A DNA stretch of 64,000 bases from Lepus europaeus (lineage: Eukaryota > Chordata > Mammalia > Lagomorpha > Leporidae). This document shows, piece by piece, positions 1 to 11,980 of the stretch. The notes under the pieces are model-generated. The model was not told the DNA's origin. It searched no databases and saw only the letters and a list, made by a program, of their open reading frames with translations. A program made the position numbers and the translations under genes. Location of the stretch: positions 34,381,885 through 34,445,884 of the forward strand of contig NC_084844.1 of NCBI RefSeq assembly GCF_033115175.1. The letters run 5' to 3'. How positions within the stretch are numbered: the stretch's first letter is position 1; every line of letters starts with the position of its first letter.

Positions 1-285
1 AGAAAGGTCTTCCTTTTGCCGTTGGTTCACCCTCCAATGGCCGCTGTGGTTGGCGCGCTGCGACCGGCGCACCGTGCTGATCTGAAGGCAGGAGCCAGGT
101 GCTTCTCCTGGTCTCCCTTGTGGGTGCAGGACCCAAGGACTTGGGCCATCCTCCCGGGCCATAGCAGAGAGCTGGCCTGGAAGAGGGGCAACCGGGACAG
201 AATGCGGCGCCCTGAACGGGACTAGAACCTGGTGTGCTGGCGCCGCAAGGCGGAGGATTAGCTTATTGAGCCACGGCACCGGCCC
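1..285 (-). repeat. C-SINE form I, cut by the window start
   Basis: Reads on the minus strand from the tRNA-like head (RC ends at GGCACCGGCC near 284) into the body. The pyrimidine-rich tail lies outside the window. The 69-codon frame here is only SINE sequence, and the same peptide pattern recurs in every form I copy. Confidence 0.95.
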
Positions 286-344
286 ATGGCCTAGATTTTT
301 GAAACTGAAGATCCAAGGGGATATGGATATTTTTTCAAGCCAGA

Positions 345-1005
345 TGTAATTTAAAAATTGCAAAATGTACCCATTATTAAAAGGTGTACAGTTCTGTGAG
401 TTTTGACGAACGTAGGCAGTTCTGTGACCATCACTACAGTCAAGACATAAGCTATCTCCATCACCTCTAAAGTTACCCTATGTCCCTGTTGTAATCAGTT
501 TTCTATCATCCCTAGCCCCTGACAACCCTATTTTCTGTTCCTACAATTTTTCCCAGAGTGTTGTACACTCTGTAGCCTTTTGAATCTTGTTTCTTTCACT
601 TTGCATAATGCTTTAGAGGTTCACCCATGTTGTTGTATGGATCAATAGATTGTTCAGTTTTGTTGCTGATTGTATTCCATTGAATGGATATATCAGCTGG
701 TGTTCACCAGCTGATAGACATTTGTGTTGTTTCCAGTTTCTGATTATTCTGTGAACAGATTTTTGTGTATTTGTATGGTATTTATTTTTTCAGTTTTATT
801 GTATAAATTTCTAGGAGTGGTATTGCTGGGTCATATAGTAAGTAGAAGTGTAAGTTACAAGGAAGAACAACAAGCTATTTTTGCAAATGATGGTGCCATT
901 TTACTCTCCCAACAACAGTAGACGAGAGTTCCACTTGCTCCATGTGTTTGTCAGCACTTGGGATTGCCCATTTATGTATTTATTTTTCAATTTAATGACT
1001 CTCAC
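345..1005 (+). repeat. Ancient L1 LINE fragment
   Basis: Contains diverged forms of old mammalian L1 landmarks in order: a stretch on catching patches of 'accatcactacagtcaagac', then 'catgttgttgtatgg', 'ttgtgttgtttccagtttc', and 'ggagtggtattgctgggtca'. Open frames are broken. A related fragment lies at 21284-21700. Confidence 0.8.
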
Positions 1006-2489
1006 AGATATCTGTCTATCTACTTTCTTTCTTCTGATTTATGCCACATCCCTCCCTTGGAATAATGTACAGAAAATCCTCTCTGACCAAATGAGACAAA
1101 TGCCAAGAGGAAATTTAAGGATGATTTTCCATAATAGTTCAAGCATATTTTTTGCTTCACAAGAAAACACAAAGATGAGAGTAGACAAAGAAGTGAGATA
1201 GAAGGTATTGGTAAGAAGGACCCAGGCATGGGAACTCATAACTTTTCCAACATGGTTCCTTTTTGTCAGTTGTCTAGATCGGAGACACACCTGTTGACAA
1301 AGTTTTTCTGGTTAATTGGTTGGAAAAAATCTGCTTCTGCTTTCAGTGATTGTAAAATCAACCTCTTTTTGTTCAGCTCTGTTGTCCAACCTGGTCTCCT
1401 TTAAACAGATGTTACTGAGATAGCCACGTGTGAGAAAAAGATGCCCAGAGAATTGCCTTTTAAAAGAAAGACCTTGCCCACTGCCGAGCTGGGAGGAGAG
1501 GGAAAGAGAAAAAAAAAAAAAAAAGCGGAGGCCCTTACCCAAATCTGTGGAAACTCCAGTCTGAATGCATGCAGACTGGGCTCTCAGTTCCTTACTGAGC
1601 TGCCTGCCCAGTCAGTCAGCGTACTCTCTTCATTAAACTTTGCTTCAATATTCAAGAAAGACAAAAGACCTTGTCCTTGACCCAAAATTTTGTTATTTCT
1701 TACTTGCTCTAGGAAGTCATTTGACGTGAAGAATCTTTGAATCCTTCTGAGGAGTGATCTTGTTCTTTCTTGTCATTCCTCATTCACTTGATTGGCATGC
1801 ACATTGGCAGGACAATCTTGGAACTTATAAGCCGGGCCATTCAGCCCGTGGCTCCGGTGAGACCACTAGGATCTCTAACACAGGCTGCTTAACTCAGCAT
1901 CCAGAAAACTCACATCTGAAATGAGATCAAACCCCCCTCCTTCTGCATGAGAATTGTAGGCATTTCTTCCATTTGTGTGTGGAGCACTCAGGCTGGGCAC
2001 TCTGTCCACCCAGGGCTGCTTCCTGTGCACCTCTGTGCAACCAACAGAGGAAGAAAATGCCCACAGCCTACCTGAGAGTCCATGTGTCCCATTTCCTTCC
2101 CTCCAAGGAGCAGGTGGTGCTGGCATCCTGAACTGGCTATGCCATCACTGTTGTTTGCCGAATGTAAGGGGCAGAATGTAAGGGGCAGCAGAGACAAGAA
2201 AGGTGGGGATTCTGAAGGACTCAGGTAATCTGCTGACTCAGTGGCAATGCTCCCCCTGGGTTTCTAGGCAATAAATCAAGACTTAGAAGCGAAAGGCTAC
2301 TCCCAGCTTCGGATGCCACGTGAGTCCATTTCCCCCAAGGCCCTGTAGCCAGGGAGACCCAGGGAGATGGCAGATGCACAGCCTGCTGCAGTTGACCACC
2401 CATGTTTGAGAAGCAGACTGCAGACATGTGGTTCAGAAAGTGATGGTGACACAATGGGGTCAAATGAAGCTGTCAGGAAAACAGCTACT
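1006..2489. other. No gene recognised; unique-looking DNA
   Basis: No SINE, MIR or L2 was recognised. An A16 run lies near 1509-1524. The segment near 1400-1660 ends in a pyrimidine-rich stretch with an ATTAAA-like signal near 1632 and faintly resembles the 3' end of an LTR, but no TG...CA ends or target duplication were found. Small frames here show no recognisable domain. Confidence 0.5.
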
Positions 2490-2690
2490 GAAAATAGCTC
2501 GTCTGTATTGAGCACTAGCCCAGCGCCAGACGCCAAATGTGCCTCGTGAGCTTTTTCATCAGCCTTCACAGTGACCCTGTAAGGTAGATTCTACTGTGAA
2601 CTCAGTTTTACAATAGAGGAAACAGAGACTTAGGTGGTGACTCACCAAGGGCTCACAGCTAGCAGAACTGAATTATAAACTGAGTTATAA
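2490..2690 (+). repeat. MIR SINE
   Basis: Follows the MIR order: 'attgagcactagcccagcgc', then a 'ccctgtaaggtag' core, 'gtgaactcagttttacaat', 'gaggaaacagagacttagg', and 'gctcacagctagcagaactg'. Diverged, tRNA-derived and ancient. Confidence 0.85.
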
Positions 2691-2869
2691 AAATACGGTT
2701 CTTTATTCTTAATCACTAAATATTCTACTTTCAGCCAGCAAATATTCTACCCAAAGCAGCAAAAATAAATAAATGTATAATTAAAATTAAAACCCAGGTA
2801 GATAAATCCAACATACATGAAGGCAATGTCTTTCCTGTATTTCAGATCCATTCCAAAACTCAACCCATT

Positions 2870-3430
2870 CCAGCAAACCACTCGTTTAACAAATGCCTAT
2901 GAATATGTCCAGTGCTGGGGCTACAATGGAGACTAGACCACCATGGTTCCTGCCCTCATGGACCTTCACATCTTAAAGAGAGACAGTCTGTAAAAAGAAA
3001 AGTCCAATAAAAAGTGACAGGTGTCATTGGAGGATCAAGGACAGAGAACAAGGAGAGGGGTCGAAAGCCGAAGTCAAGAGTGAGGCAGAGCTTCTCAGAG
3101 GAGGTGAGCTAAGTCTCAGTGAATAAAAAGGAATCTCTAAAAGGACAAGTGTGCTTGTACATGTGCGTGAGTAGTGTGTGTGTGCAGGTGCACTGTCATA
3201 TGCACAGAGGGAACGGCCCAGCCCCAGCACACAGGCCTGGGAGAGCAAGCTGTGTTTGGTATGCTTGGAGCACAGGTTGGAGGCAAACCACAGGAGAGGA
3301 GGTGAGGCTGCACAAGGAGGCTGGGGCCAGGTCTTCAAGGTCATGTAGGAGTTTGGGCTTTAAGTTGCAGGTAACACGAAGACATTAAAGGATTTTGAGC
3401 AGAAGCTTGGCCGAGTCAGACAGGCCTTGC
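2870..3430 (-). repeat. L2 LINE 3' region
   Basis: Reads as the reverse complement of the L2 3' end: 'tggttcctgccctcatggac', then 'agagagacagtctg', later 'ttgggctttaagttgcagg' and 'ggattttgagcagaagc'. Long A-poor purine-rich text is typical of reversed L2. No intact reverse transcriptase is present. Confidence 0.75.
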
Positions 3431-3573
3431 ATTCTGACTTATTCAGTCATGGGAGGAAGGCTTACCCTAGGGCAGTGGCCATGTGCATAGAGGGGAAGAG
3501 ACGATGTGAGTATGACTAAGGAGGCAGAGCACATGGGATGTGAGCAGTGTTTCTCTGTAAGATGCCACAGTGG

Positions 3574-3918
3574 TTGCCATGCTCTGAATGTGCTCTCCCA
3601 AATTCCCATGTTGAAACGTAATTGCCAGTATGATGGTGCGAGATGGGGGTTTTAGGATGGGATGAGGGCATGAGGCAGAGCCCTCATGAATGACATTAGT
3701 GACCTTATAAAAGAATCTGAAGGGAACCCCACCCCTGGCCCTTTCTTTGCCCTTCTGCCTTCTGCCAAGGAGCACACAGCCACAAGGCACCATCCTGAGG
3801 CCTAACCAGACACAGATGCTGGTGGTGCCTTGACCTTTCCAGCCTTCAGACTTTCCAGCCTTCAGAATAGTAGGAAACAAATTTCTGTTGCTTATGCCAG
3901 CCGGAATGGACTAACACA
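3574..3918 (+). repeat. MaLR-type solo LTR (MLT1/MST group)
   Basis: Begins with a form of TGCTATGGACTGAATG, continues through 'gggatgagggcatgaggc', 'gtgaccttataaaag' and 'ccagccttcagaatag', and ends near 'ggactaacaca'. These are standard MaLR LTR landmarks (ERVL-MaLR, non-coding). There is no internal region, so it is a solo LTR. Sub-family not resolved. Confidence 0.8.
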
Positions 3919-3924
3919 GCAGTT

Positions 3925-4130
3925 AATTCACAGGCTATGGCTCTGAATGGCATTGGTTCCCTGTATATAGGAGCAGTGTGAGTTGACCAAGTTATGTAAC
4001 CTGTGTGCTTCAGTCTCTTCACCAGTAAAATGGAGATAACAGTGCTTCTAGCATGGGGCTATGGGCAATCAGGCGAGATCCACATCTGGCAACATCTGGC
4101 ACAGTCAGTGCGCAACAGATTTTCTGAGTT
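3925..4130 (-). repeat. MIR SINE, reversed
   Basis: Carries the reversed MIR words 'gttatgtaacctgtgtgctt', 'cagtctcttcaccag', 'taaaatggagataacagtgc' and 'tctggcacagtcagtg'. Confidence 0.8.
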
Positions 4131-4444
4131 CGTTGTTTTAGAGGGAGAGGGCCCTGGGCTGGGTCCCAGGTTCCTGACCTGGGTCATCTGGTAGACTGTG
4201 CACTGGATGCAGGCACCCGGGGCAGAAGGGCTGCCATCTCTGGAGCACCCACAAAGAGCGTCGTGAGCTGATCTTGATGGCTCACACCTAGAAGCTGATG
4301 TCCTTGTTTAGCTGTGGACAAAATAAGTGAGGCTCCCGAACAGCCCAGGCGCTCTAGAGCTGGAGGCAGACAGGGGTCAGTAATTTGTCCCACCAGCCTC
4401 ATCCTATTATGAACAGCACCACTGTCCTCCCAGTTAGTTAGGCT

Positions 4445-5200
4445 CAAAATCTAAGTGACATCTCTGGTTGCTCTTTCCCTATCCTTCCCATCATATCCAA
4501 CTCCTATGCAAATCCTCTTAGCCCAACTCCCCGAAATGTATCCCCAATCTGACCGGTTTCCACCATTTCCGATGCCACACCTGCTTCAGGCCACCGTCTG
4601 CTTTGCCTGCGCCGCAACCATCACCCCCTTAGCTGGTCCTCTCACTTTCAGTCATGCCCCTTTCAGGACATCTCCAAGAATAACGCAGTGATCTTTTCAA
4701 AGCATAAGTCAGACCATGCTGCTCCTCTTCTGTGATTACAATAACATTCAAATGTGCTATCCAACAAGCTTGTCTCTGCTCATGGTCTGTGTGTGGAGGT
4801 CTCCTCTGCCCAGGATGCTCTTTCCCTGGACCCTCTGAGGCTTGGCTCCGTCTCTGCTCAGAGGCTGTCTCCTCCCAGAAGCCTCCTCTGGCCACCTGGC
4901 TTCACCCCTCCCTCCTGCGACCGCTCTTCCTCCAGTTGCTCTGTTTCATCTTCATAGCATGCATCCATCCTTGCTCGCTTGCTCCCTCCCTCCTACTCCC
5001 CACCTCCTGCTGCTGCTTCTCTCTCTCTCCCTCTCTCTCTATTCTCTCTCTCTCTCCCTCTCTCCCCCCACCCCTGTATATAGGGGGTTTCCACAAGGGA
5101 CAGGACTATGTCTGTGCACTCTATATCACACCTGCCTTGGCGTACTCACACATAGTAGGTGTTCCAAGCATTTTTTGGAATTCAGGATTGAATGAGTAAA
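4445..5200 (+). repeat. L2 LINE 3' end with internal microsatellite
   Basis: A long L2 tract in sense orientation: 'agtgatcttttcaaagcata', 'aagtcagaccatgctgctcc', 'caggatgctctttccctgga', then the 3' tail 'cacatagtaggtgttccaag' and 'attgaatgagtaaa'. The 155-codon frame at 4732-5199 lies wholly inside this repeat and is not a gene. Confidence 0.8.
5018..5066. repeat. CT microsatellite
   Basis: A run of CT dinucleotides broken by a few CCC and ATT interruptions, inside the L2 copy. Confidence 0.95.
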
Positions 5201-5309
5201 GTATGTGTTATCACAGGGCAGCACCACCAGGGCACTGTGGTGGATGACTGCTCAGCTGTGCATTGGGAAAGGTTTCCGTCTGTGTGAGACTTTGATCCAG
5301 TCCCGCTAT

Positions 5310-5680
5310 GGGGCCAGAATTGTGGCGTAGCAAGTTAAGCTGCCACTTGCAGTGCTGGGGTGCTGGCATCCAATATCAGAGTACTGGGTGGAGTACTGAC
5401 TGTTCTGTTTCTAGTCCAACTTCCTGCTAATGTGCCTGGGAAACATCAGATGATGGCCCAAGTACTTGCGTCTTTGATTTCCATTTGGGAGAGCCAGAGG
5501 GAGTTCCTGGATCCTGGCTTTGGCCTGGCCAAGACCTGGCTGTTGGGGCCATTTGGGGAGTGAACCAGAAGATGGAAGATCTCTCTCTCTCTCTCTCTCT
5601 CTCTGTGTCACTTTCTGCCCCCCCATCTCCCTCCCTCCTTTTCTCTGTCAACTCTGCCTTTCAAATAAATAAATCTGTTC
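5310..5680 (+). repeat. C-SINE, diverged form II/III
   Basis: Starts GGGGCCAGAATTGTGGCGTA, passes through 'ggggagtgaaccagaagatg', a CT repeat, and ends 'tttcaaataaataaatctg'. Diverged from the consensus by many substitutions and a duplicated 'gtgctggggtgctgg' segment. Confidence 0.93.
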
Positions 5681-5886
5681 TTTTTTTAATTCAGTCCTAC
5701 CTGAGAACAAGAACTTAGAATATACATTCCTCAGGATTCTTATCAGCCCAGGATTCTAGAATTCATGGCATTTCTGTCTTGAAATGTCCTCTTAGCAATA
5801 CACAGATTAAATAGCTACTTATGAGCAAATGGTTGGTGAGATGAGGAACTGCCTATTCTTTTAAAAAATAGTTGATTAATTATTTT

Positions 5887-6214
5887 TTTAAAGATTTATT
5901 TTACTTGTAAGTCACAGTTACACAGAGAGAGTGAGGCAGAGAGAGGTAGAGAGAGGTCTTCCATCTGCTGGTTCACTCCTCAGATGGCTGCAACAGCCAG
6001 AGCTGTGCCTATCTGAAGCCAGGACCCAGGAGCTTCCTCCAGGTCTCCCACGTGGGTGCAGAAGTCCAAGGACTTGGGCCATCTTCTACTGCTTTTCTAG
6101 GCCATAGCAGAGAGCTGGATCAGAAATGGATCAGCCAGGACTGGAACTGGCGCCCATATGGGATGCTGGCACTGCAGGCAGTGGCTTTATCTGCTATGCC
6201 ACAGCATTGGCCCC
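5887..6214 (-). repeat. C-SINE form II
   Basis: Full-length reversed copy from the 'aaagatttattttacttg' tail to the head RC 'acagcattggcccc'. Confidence 0.95.
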
Positions 6215-6520
6215 TGATTAATTAATTTGAAAAGCAAAGAAAGGGAGAGAGAGAGGTCTTCCATCCACTGGTTCACTGTGTAAATGCCTGTAACAGCCAA
6301 GGCAGGGTCATGCAGAAGCCAGGAGCCTGGAACTCCATCTGGGTCTCCCACAGGGGTGGCAGGACCCAAGTACTCGGGCCATCATCCACTGCCTTCTCAG
6401 GTGCATTAGCAGGAACCTGGATCAGAAGCAGAGTACCCAGGACGCAAACTAACACACTCCGATGTGGGATGCAGGTGACCCAAGGGGTGACTTAACCCAC
6501 TACACTACAACACCAACTCC
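6215..6520 (-). repeat. C-SINE form III
   Basis: Directly abuts the previous SINE in the same orientation. Reads from 'ttaatttgaaaagcaaag' to 'cactacactacaacaccaac'. The older form, with 'gtgcattagcaggaacctgg'. Confidence 0.9.
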
Positions 6521-6536
6521 AATGCCTACCATTCTT

Positions 6537-6881
6537 TTTTTTTTTTTTTTTTTTGACAGGCAGAGTGGACAGTGAGAGAGAGACAGAGAGAAAGGTCTTC
6601 CTTTGCCGTTGGTTCACCCTCCAATGGCCGCCATGGCCGGCGTGCTGCGGCTGGCGCACCGTGCTGATCCGAAGGCAGGAGCCAGGTTCTTCTTCTGGTC
6701 TCCCATGGGGTGCAGGGCCCAAGCACTTGGGCCATCCTCCACTGCACTCCTGGGCCATAGCAGAGAGCTGGCCTGGAAGAGGAGCAACCAGGACAGGAAT
6801 CAGGCGCCCCGACCGGGACTAGAACCCAGTGTGCCGGTGCCGCAGGCAGAGGATTAGCCTGTTGAGCCTCGGCGCCGGCCT
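6537..6881 (-). repeat. C-SINE form I with target duplication
   Basis: Full length, with a long poly-T at the left end and head RC GGCGCCGGCC at the right. Flanked by a 16-bp target-site duplication, 'aatgcctaccattctt' at 6521-6536 and 'aatgcctagcattctt' at 6882-6897, with one mismatch. Confidence 0.97.
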
Positions 6882-6999
6882 AATGCCTAGCATTCTTAAC
6901 TGAGCCATCCATCACCTTCTTTACAGGTGCTGCCAAAATTCTACTTGGATTACTTTCTAGTTAGTATAAAAACAAAGACTCCCCTTGGTACTGCATTCC

Positions 7000-7170
7000 T
7001 CCCATCTCTCATCCCTCCCGACTGATTGTTAGGCCAACTCTGTGGGGTAGGTATTCTCCTCCTTGTCTCCGAGGCCCATGACTTGCCCAAGCTCACCAAG
7101 CTGATACAGGGAGGAGGAAGGATTCAGACCCAGGTCTGTTTGGCTCCAGGTCTGCACTGGTTTCACAATA
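7000..7170 (+). repeat. MIR SINE
   Basis: Contains 'aactctgtggggtaggtatt', 'cccatgacttgcccaagctc' and 'gattcagacccaggtctgtt', the central and 3' parts of MIR. Confidence 0.8.
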
Positions 7171-7600
7171 GTGCAGAGGGCTGACTCCTAAACCCAGGAG
7201 GTAGATGGCCTGATAGGCACCGAGCTAATGCTGCTGAGGACCAGAGCCTGAGATGAAGAGGCACAGAAAGCAGACTCTGATAAGCCTGCTGGCCCAGCAG
7301 GAACGGCTGGTTTCACGTCCAGCAGCTTCCGAAGCTTCAAGGGCAGGACTGAGGGGTTCCTGAAGAAGATTAGGGATTCCCGGAGCCGGGCCAGGGTGGG
7401 CAGTGTCCTCACAGTGAAGACAACTGCAGAGGGGGGCAGGGACCAGGAAATGAGTGTGCGAGCAGGGCGCTGGGACAGAGGACAGAGGACAGAGGGGCTG
7501 CCAGTGGGCAGACAGGGAGGAAAAGTGCACGCATCACAGCAGGAGACGCAAGAAAGGCTTTGCCCTGTGCCCCTGGCTCAAGTGAACGAGACCTTCAGTG
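7171..7600. other. No gene recognised; GC-moderate unique DNA
   Basis: No repeat family was recognised. Several short frames cross it on both strands, none with a domain. A short AGAGGACAG-type tandem lies near 7476-7497. Confidence 0.5.
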
Positions 7601-7950
7601 AAGGGAGACAGCTTTGAGCTGAGCAGTCAGAGGAGCCCCTCCTGCACAACTGCCAGTGTCACCTCCTCAGAGAGGCCCTCCCTGACTTCTCATCTAAAGC
7701 AGACACTCCCACCACCACCACCACCGTTGTCCTCTGCTTCTGAACCGCAGCACTTCTCCCAACAGCATTTCTCACAACTAGATAATTAACATATTTATTG
7801 GTTTTCATATTCGTCATCTGGCTCTCCTCCTAGGGCAGAAGCCATCTTCGTTTTATTCACCAGTGTGCATTCAGAACCTGCAGCTGTGCTGGTGCAAGGC
7901 CAATGTTCGACAAATGCTTGGCGAGTGACGGAAGGAGCGAGTGGCTGATC
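7600..7950 (+). repeat. L2 LINE 3' end
   Basis: Sense L2 words: 'agagaggccctccctgactt', 'taattaacatatttattgg', 'cagaagccatcttcgtttta', 'ttcaccagtgtgc' and the tail 'gacaaatgcttggcgagtga'. A (CAC)n run near 7708-7726 lies within it. Confidence 0.75.
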
Positions 7951-8904
7951 CTTGAAGTGGACAGCCTGTGTGGCATGGAGATAAATGGCGGTGTGCTCTT
8001 CCCCTCCCACATCAGAATCTCAGCAGAATGAACCAGAGGACGGCTCTAGATGGGAAGTAAGGACCAAGTCCAGGGGAAGATCCTGCTCTGCTGCCCCCTG
8101 AGGGGGAGGGGAATTCTGGGCTCCCTCCCCTTCTGCACCTGCCCCTGGTCAGTTCCCAGCTGGGGTAGAACGAGGCAGGCAGGGCATGCTGGGGCTTGTC
8201 CCACTTTGCGCAGCCGCCTCTGGCTGGCTCCCATCAGATTCATGTGAGCTTTGGGCAAGCCAGAAGGAAGCGAGCTGTAGCAAGAACAAAGTCCATCCCC
8301 TGCCTCCCTCTCCTCTCCGACAAGAAGTAGTCTGCAGAGGGAAGCCAGCTGGTACTGAGTAACAGACAACAGTACTTGTGGTCTAGTCGTCAGGTGTCTT
8401 CTGGGGGCAGGTTATTTCTCAGCAGGTTGAAAAACAGGACATGGTTGGTATTTTGTTTTCTTTCCTGATAGCAGGGTTCGTTCACCCTGAGGCCTGGTTG
8501 ACTGATAACCTTGAAATGTGGGCAAGCGCACCAGGGGCGCCCCGTGGAAGCCCTTCCTTACCCTTTGCTTGCCCAGTCTTCTCGCTGTGTCCTCTGTTTA
8601 TGAGCTTTGAGTCTTCTGATAACCTGTCCCTGGGGAAGATGCCTGGAGCCAGGAGATGTCTGTCTTTGACTACGGCTGGACCACATCTCAGTCCAGACTG
8701 AGCCTCTAATTTGGGATTTCTAAACGGCATGAGTCTCGGGAGGGGAAACAGAGTCCTGCCTGTTCCCACGAGCTTGCACATCAGAGACATTTACATCATG
8801 GGCCTGCACATGGAGAGATGCAGGCCATTTTCCCCCTCCACTGTGAGGGGTTTGGGTGGCCTTGGTTTCCCCGTTTTTTATTTTCTGCAAAGGAAGTGAA
8901 GCTG
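7951..8904. other. No gene recognised; SINE-free unique DNA
   Basis: No interspersed repeat was recognised. Short frames on both strands (up to 107 codons at 8046-8369, minus) have no recognisable motif and no supporting splice context. Confidence 0.5.
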
Positions 8905-9095
8905 GTATATGGATCACTTACTACATTCCACACATGGCATGCACTCAGCGTACTTCCCAAAGTTGTCCAGTTAGGACATAGCATCCCTTTTGTAAACAGA
9001 AGATAGAGATTCAGAAAAGTGAATAAATTGACAAAGGTGTCTCAGCTGAGAGGGCGAGTTGGGATTTGAACTCGGGCCTTCAGCTTCTAATCCTA
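8905..9095 (+). repeat. MIR SINE
   Basis: MIR order: 'atggatcacttactacattc', 'catggcatgcactcagcgta', 'aaacagaagatagagattc', and 'gggatttgaactcgggcctt'. Confidence 0.82.
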
Positions 9096-11043
9096 TATAT
9101 GCTTCCCAGCAGGGATGGGAAGTCCAGGGCAAATTACCACGGGCTGCGATTGCATTGCTTATCAGGATGAACCTACTGCAAAGGAGTATTTAACTTTTAC
9201 CAGGGAGAAACAGGAAGAGGAAGAAAACACACGGAACATGGTTTTTTTTTTTTTTTTTGCTGGGATTCAGTCTGCTCTCAGTACCCACCCCATCCATGCG
9301 CCCTGTCACTGCTGTGGCTGAGAAGAGGTGACCTTGGTGGGCCCAGAATGCGCCAACCTGGTTGCCGAGGGGTCTGCTTCTTGGACAAGAGAGCCCCCAC
9401 CTTTTTAGTCCTTAACAGGGAAGATGGTGAGAATAAAGGCTGTGGTGAAATGCAGGCTAGCCTGCCTGCTGTCCCTTCCCTAACCAGGGGCAGTCCAGCA
9501 AGGCTTCTGGACAAGGCCGTGGCTTGTCATGGAGGCTGGCTGTTTAGCCTCCCCACCCTCTGCTCTCTGGATGGAGACGGAGCTCTTAGCCGCTGCCGGC
9601 CTGCTCCAGGCAGGTGGCTGCATCCTTGTTGGAGGCGCATTATGAAACTGTAATCACACTGCGCGTGGAGTCAGCCAAAGCAGTGGCTATTAATAGGGAG
9701 GTGCAGCAAGCTGACTCAGAAGGAAGCTGACTTAGGCTGCAGGGGAGAGCCCAGCCACCTTGGCCTACAATCCCTGGCGAGAGGGCAGAGACAGAGACCT
9801 GAGCTCATTTAGTCCCTGGAAGGAGTCAGCATTATCTGGGTTTCTCAACTTTGAAGAAAGAAATACAAAGCAGCACCAGCCAGAGGGCTGTGGAGCTGTC
9901 TCTCCCAGGTCCTTGGGGAGTCTCAAGCCTGAGGACAAAAAGCTTAAATAACTGTAACTCGGCAGAGCCACAGCGCTCCCCTGCGGGTGTCATCGGTCCA
10001 TGTGATTGGCTACATTTTTGTAGCCTCTTTCAGCTGAGAAGCCCGGGCTGACCCAGCCCTTAGCTGGCCAGAGCTCACTGTAGGCAGACATGTCCAAGGA
10101 GGGTGTTCTGTTTCTGACTTCTTGCTAAGGCTTGGAAATGCAGGTGTTACAGGAAGGGGGAAGCCAAGACAGGCATGAGGGGTGTGGTGTGGAAGGGCCC
10201 CCAACTCTGGGCAGAGGATGTTTTCAGTGCATTCTGTAAATGCGGCGCACTTCTCAGGAAGTTAAGACGTTAGCAAGTTGGGGGACTCGCTGTCCTGTGG
10301 CAGCTGGAAGCAGGGCAGGGCCCAAAGTCAGGCCCGGGGACTGCTCTGGGCCCTAGGCTGGCCACCAAGCAAGTGCTCCCCACCGGCTGCTCCTCGTCCT
10401 CACCGCCACACCCCTCTCTGTGGCGTAAGTGACTTGGTCACACAAAGCCAGCAGGTGAGGAGGGGAGGACATCTGTCTGATGCCAGAAGAAAAGCCAGGT
10501 TGCAACGAGCTGCCTTTGCATCCCAGGCTCATCCTCCTCTCCTCCGTTGCTTCTAGACCCGGTTGCTCCCCGATTTGTCCCCACTCCAGAACCATCACTG
10601 CAGCCAAAGAGATGAAGTTCTGTGTGCGCTGGGTGGGAGGGGTAGAGAAGCTGGGGGAGTGGTGTGCATAATCAGCTCTCCTTTCTTTTAGTAGTTTAGG
10701 TAGACTAGCTGTTTCCTCCAACTGGAAGCTTCATTTTGGTTCCTGGTCCTCTGAAGATGGAGATCTGTTAGAGGTAGGACATAGAAGGTGTTTCCTCCCT
10801 CCCTGCAAATATCTCCAGAACACGAGCTCTGGGTGACCTGGACACTTTCAGGTTATAGAACAATTTAATGACACCGTTGATCTGATCTTTTTCTCTGCTG
10901 TTTCCCACACATCCTCAAGATACTTCCATGTGATAAGAACTACCCACTGTGGGTATAGTATTTCCTTAAAGTTCTCCGGGTGTCATAATCTACACACCTA
11001 GATGTATCTATAAAATATCTTTTTACTGTATAAACATTAAGGA
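9096..11043. other. SINE-free unique DNA with candidate regulatory motifs
   Basis: No repeat was recognised except an 18-base T run at 9241-9258. A palindromic MEF2-type site and an AP-1-type site occur near 9687-9718 (listed separately). Open frames are short and unsupported. Conservation in other mammals is the natural test for this block. Confidence 0.45.
9687..9718. promoter_or_regulatory. Possible enhancer cluster: MEF2-like and AP-1-like sites
   Basis: CTATTAATAG at 9687-9696 matches the MEF2 consensus CTA(A/T)4TA(A/G) and is a perfect palindrome. TGACTCA, the AP-1 consensus, lies about 20 bases downstream. A second 'aagctgactta' half-match follows. Motif co-occurrence is seen; function is inferred. 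Confidence 0.3.
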
Positions 11044-11335
11044 GTGGGGGTTAGTGTTTGGCACAGCAGTTAAGACTGTGGGACACCCGCATCCCATATC
11101 TGAAAGCCTGGGGTCAAGCCCCGGCTGTGCTCCTGATTCAGGCTTCCCGCGGATGTACGTGCTGAAGGTTGGCCCTCATGTGGGAGACCTGGATTGAGTT
11201 CCCAGCTCCTGGCTTCAGCCTGGCCAAGCTCCAGCTTGTTGCAGGCATTTGGGGAGTGAACCAGCAGGTGGAAGGTCTCTGCCTTGGTCCCTTTCTCTCA
11301 AACAAAATAAGTAAATAACAAGATTTTATAAAAGA
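11044..11335 (+). repeat. C-SINE form III
   Basis: Sense copy with 'ggcacagcagttaagactgt', 'gggagacctggattgagttc', 'catttggggagtgaaccagc' and an A/T tail. It is the only C-SINE between 6.9 and 15.7 kb. Confidence 0.93.
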
Positions 11336-11980
11336 GGGGCTCTCCTGCTACTGATTGTTATATGGGTAACTTACTGAACCTGTAAGAGACCCTGTGCCCG
11401 AGACACTGGGTCCCAAGCTCTAGCAAGTACATGGGGGGGGAGGGTTTTCAGCCCTCAACAGTCAGAGGTTCTCATATGCAGAGGTGGGGCCAGACCAGGT
11501 GTCTAGGAATTTGCTCATCATTTTACAGCCATAGCATGGCCCATCCTGAGAGGCTGCAGAGGAACTCCTAGGCCCTCAGGCTCGAAGCTGTTGTTTGGGG
11601 GGGAGGGGCGGACTTATAGCCGCTTTGGGTCAGTTTTTTCTCTCCCTTTTGAGAGACAAACAGGTTACCAGCAATACCAGCTGACAGGATGGTGGCAGAC
11701 AGCGGCCTCCTCTCGCTGGAGTCAAAGTTAATTAACTTGCACTGTACCTTGAACTAGGGCAGCTGGCTGCTAGAGGAGGGTGTTTCTAGGCTGGCGCTTG
11801 GCGCTGTCCTGGGCAGGGGCAGGAACTGGAGCTGCTTCACCTTTGTGTGGGATTGTCTCTCCTCTCCTCTTCCGGAGAGGTGACCATTTTCAGATCTGTG
11901 GGTGGGGAGGGAGGAAGATCTTCTCTCCCAAAAATAATCTCTTTCTGCAGTGGGGTTTGAAGCTGGACCAAGCAGCCGGT

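Noticed and set aside
1400-1680. Possible old LTR end with ATTAAA-like signal
   Set aside because: No TG...CA boundaries, no target duplication and no family match.
4732-5199. 155-codon open frame
   Set aside because: Lies entirely in an L2 copy and a CT microsatellite; composition is repeat-driven.
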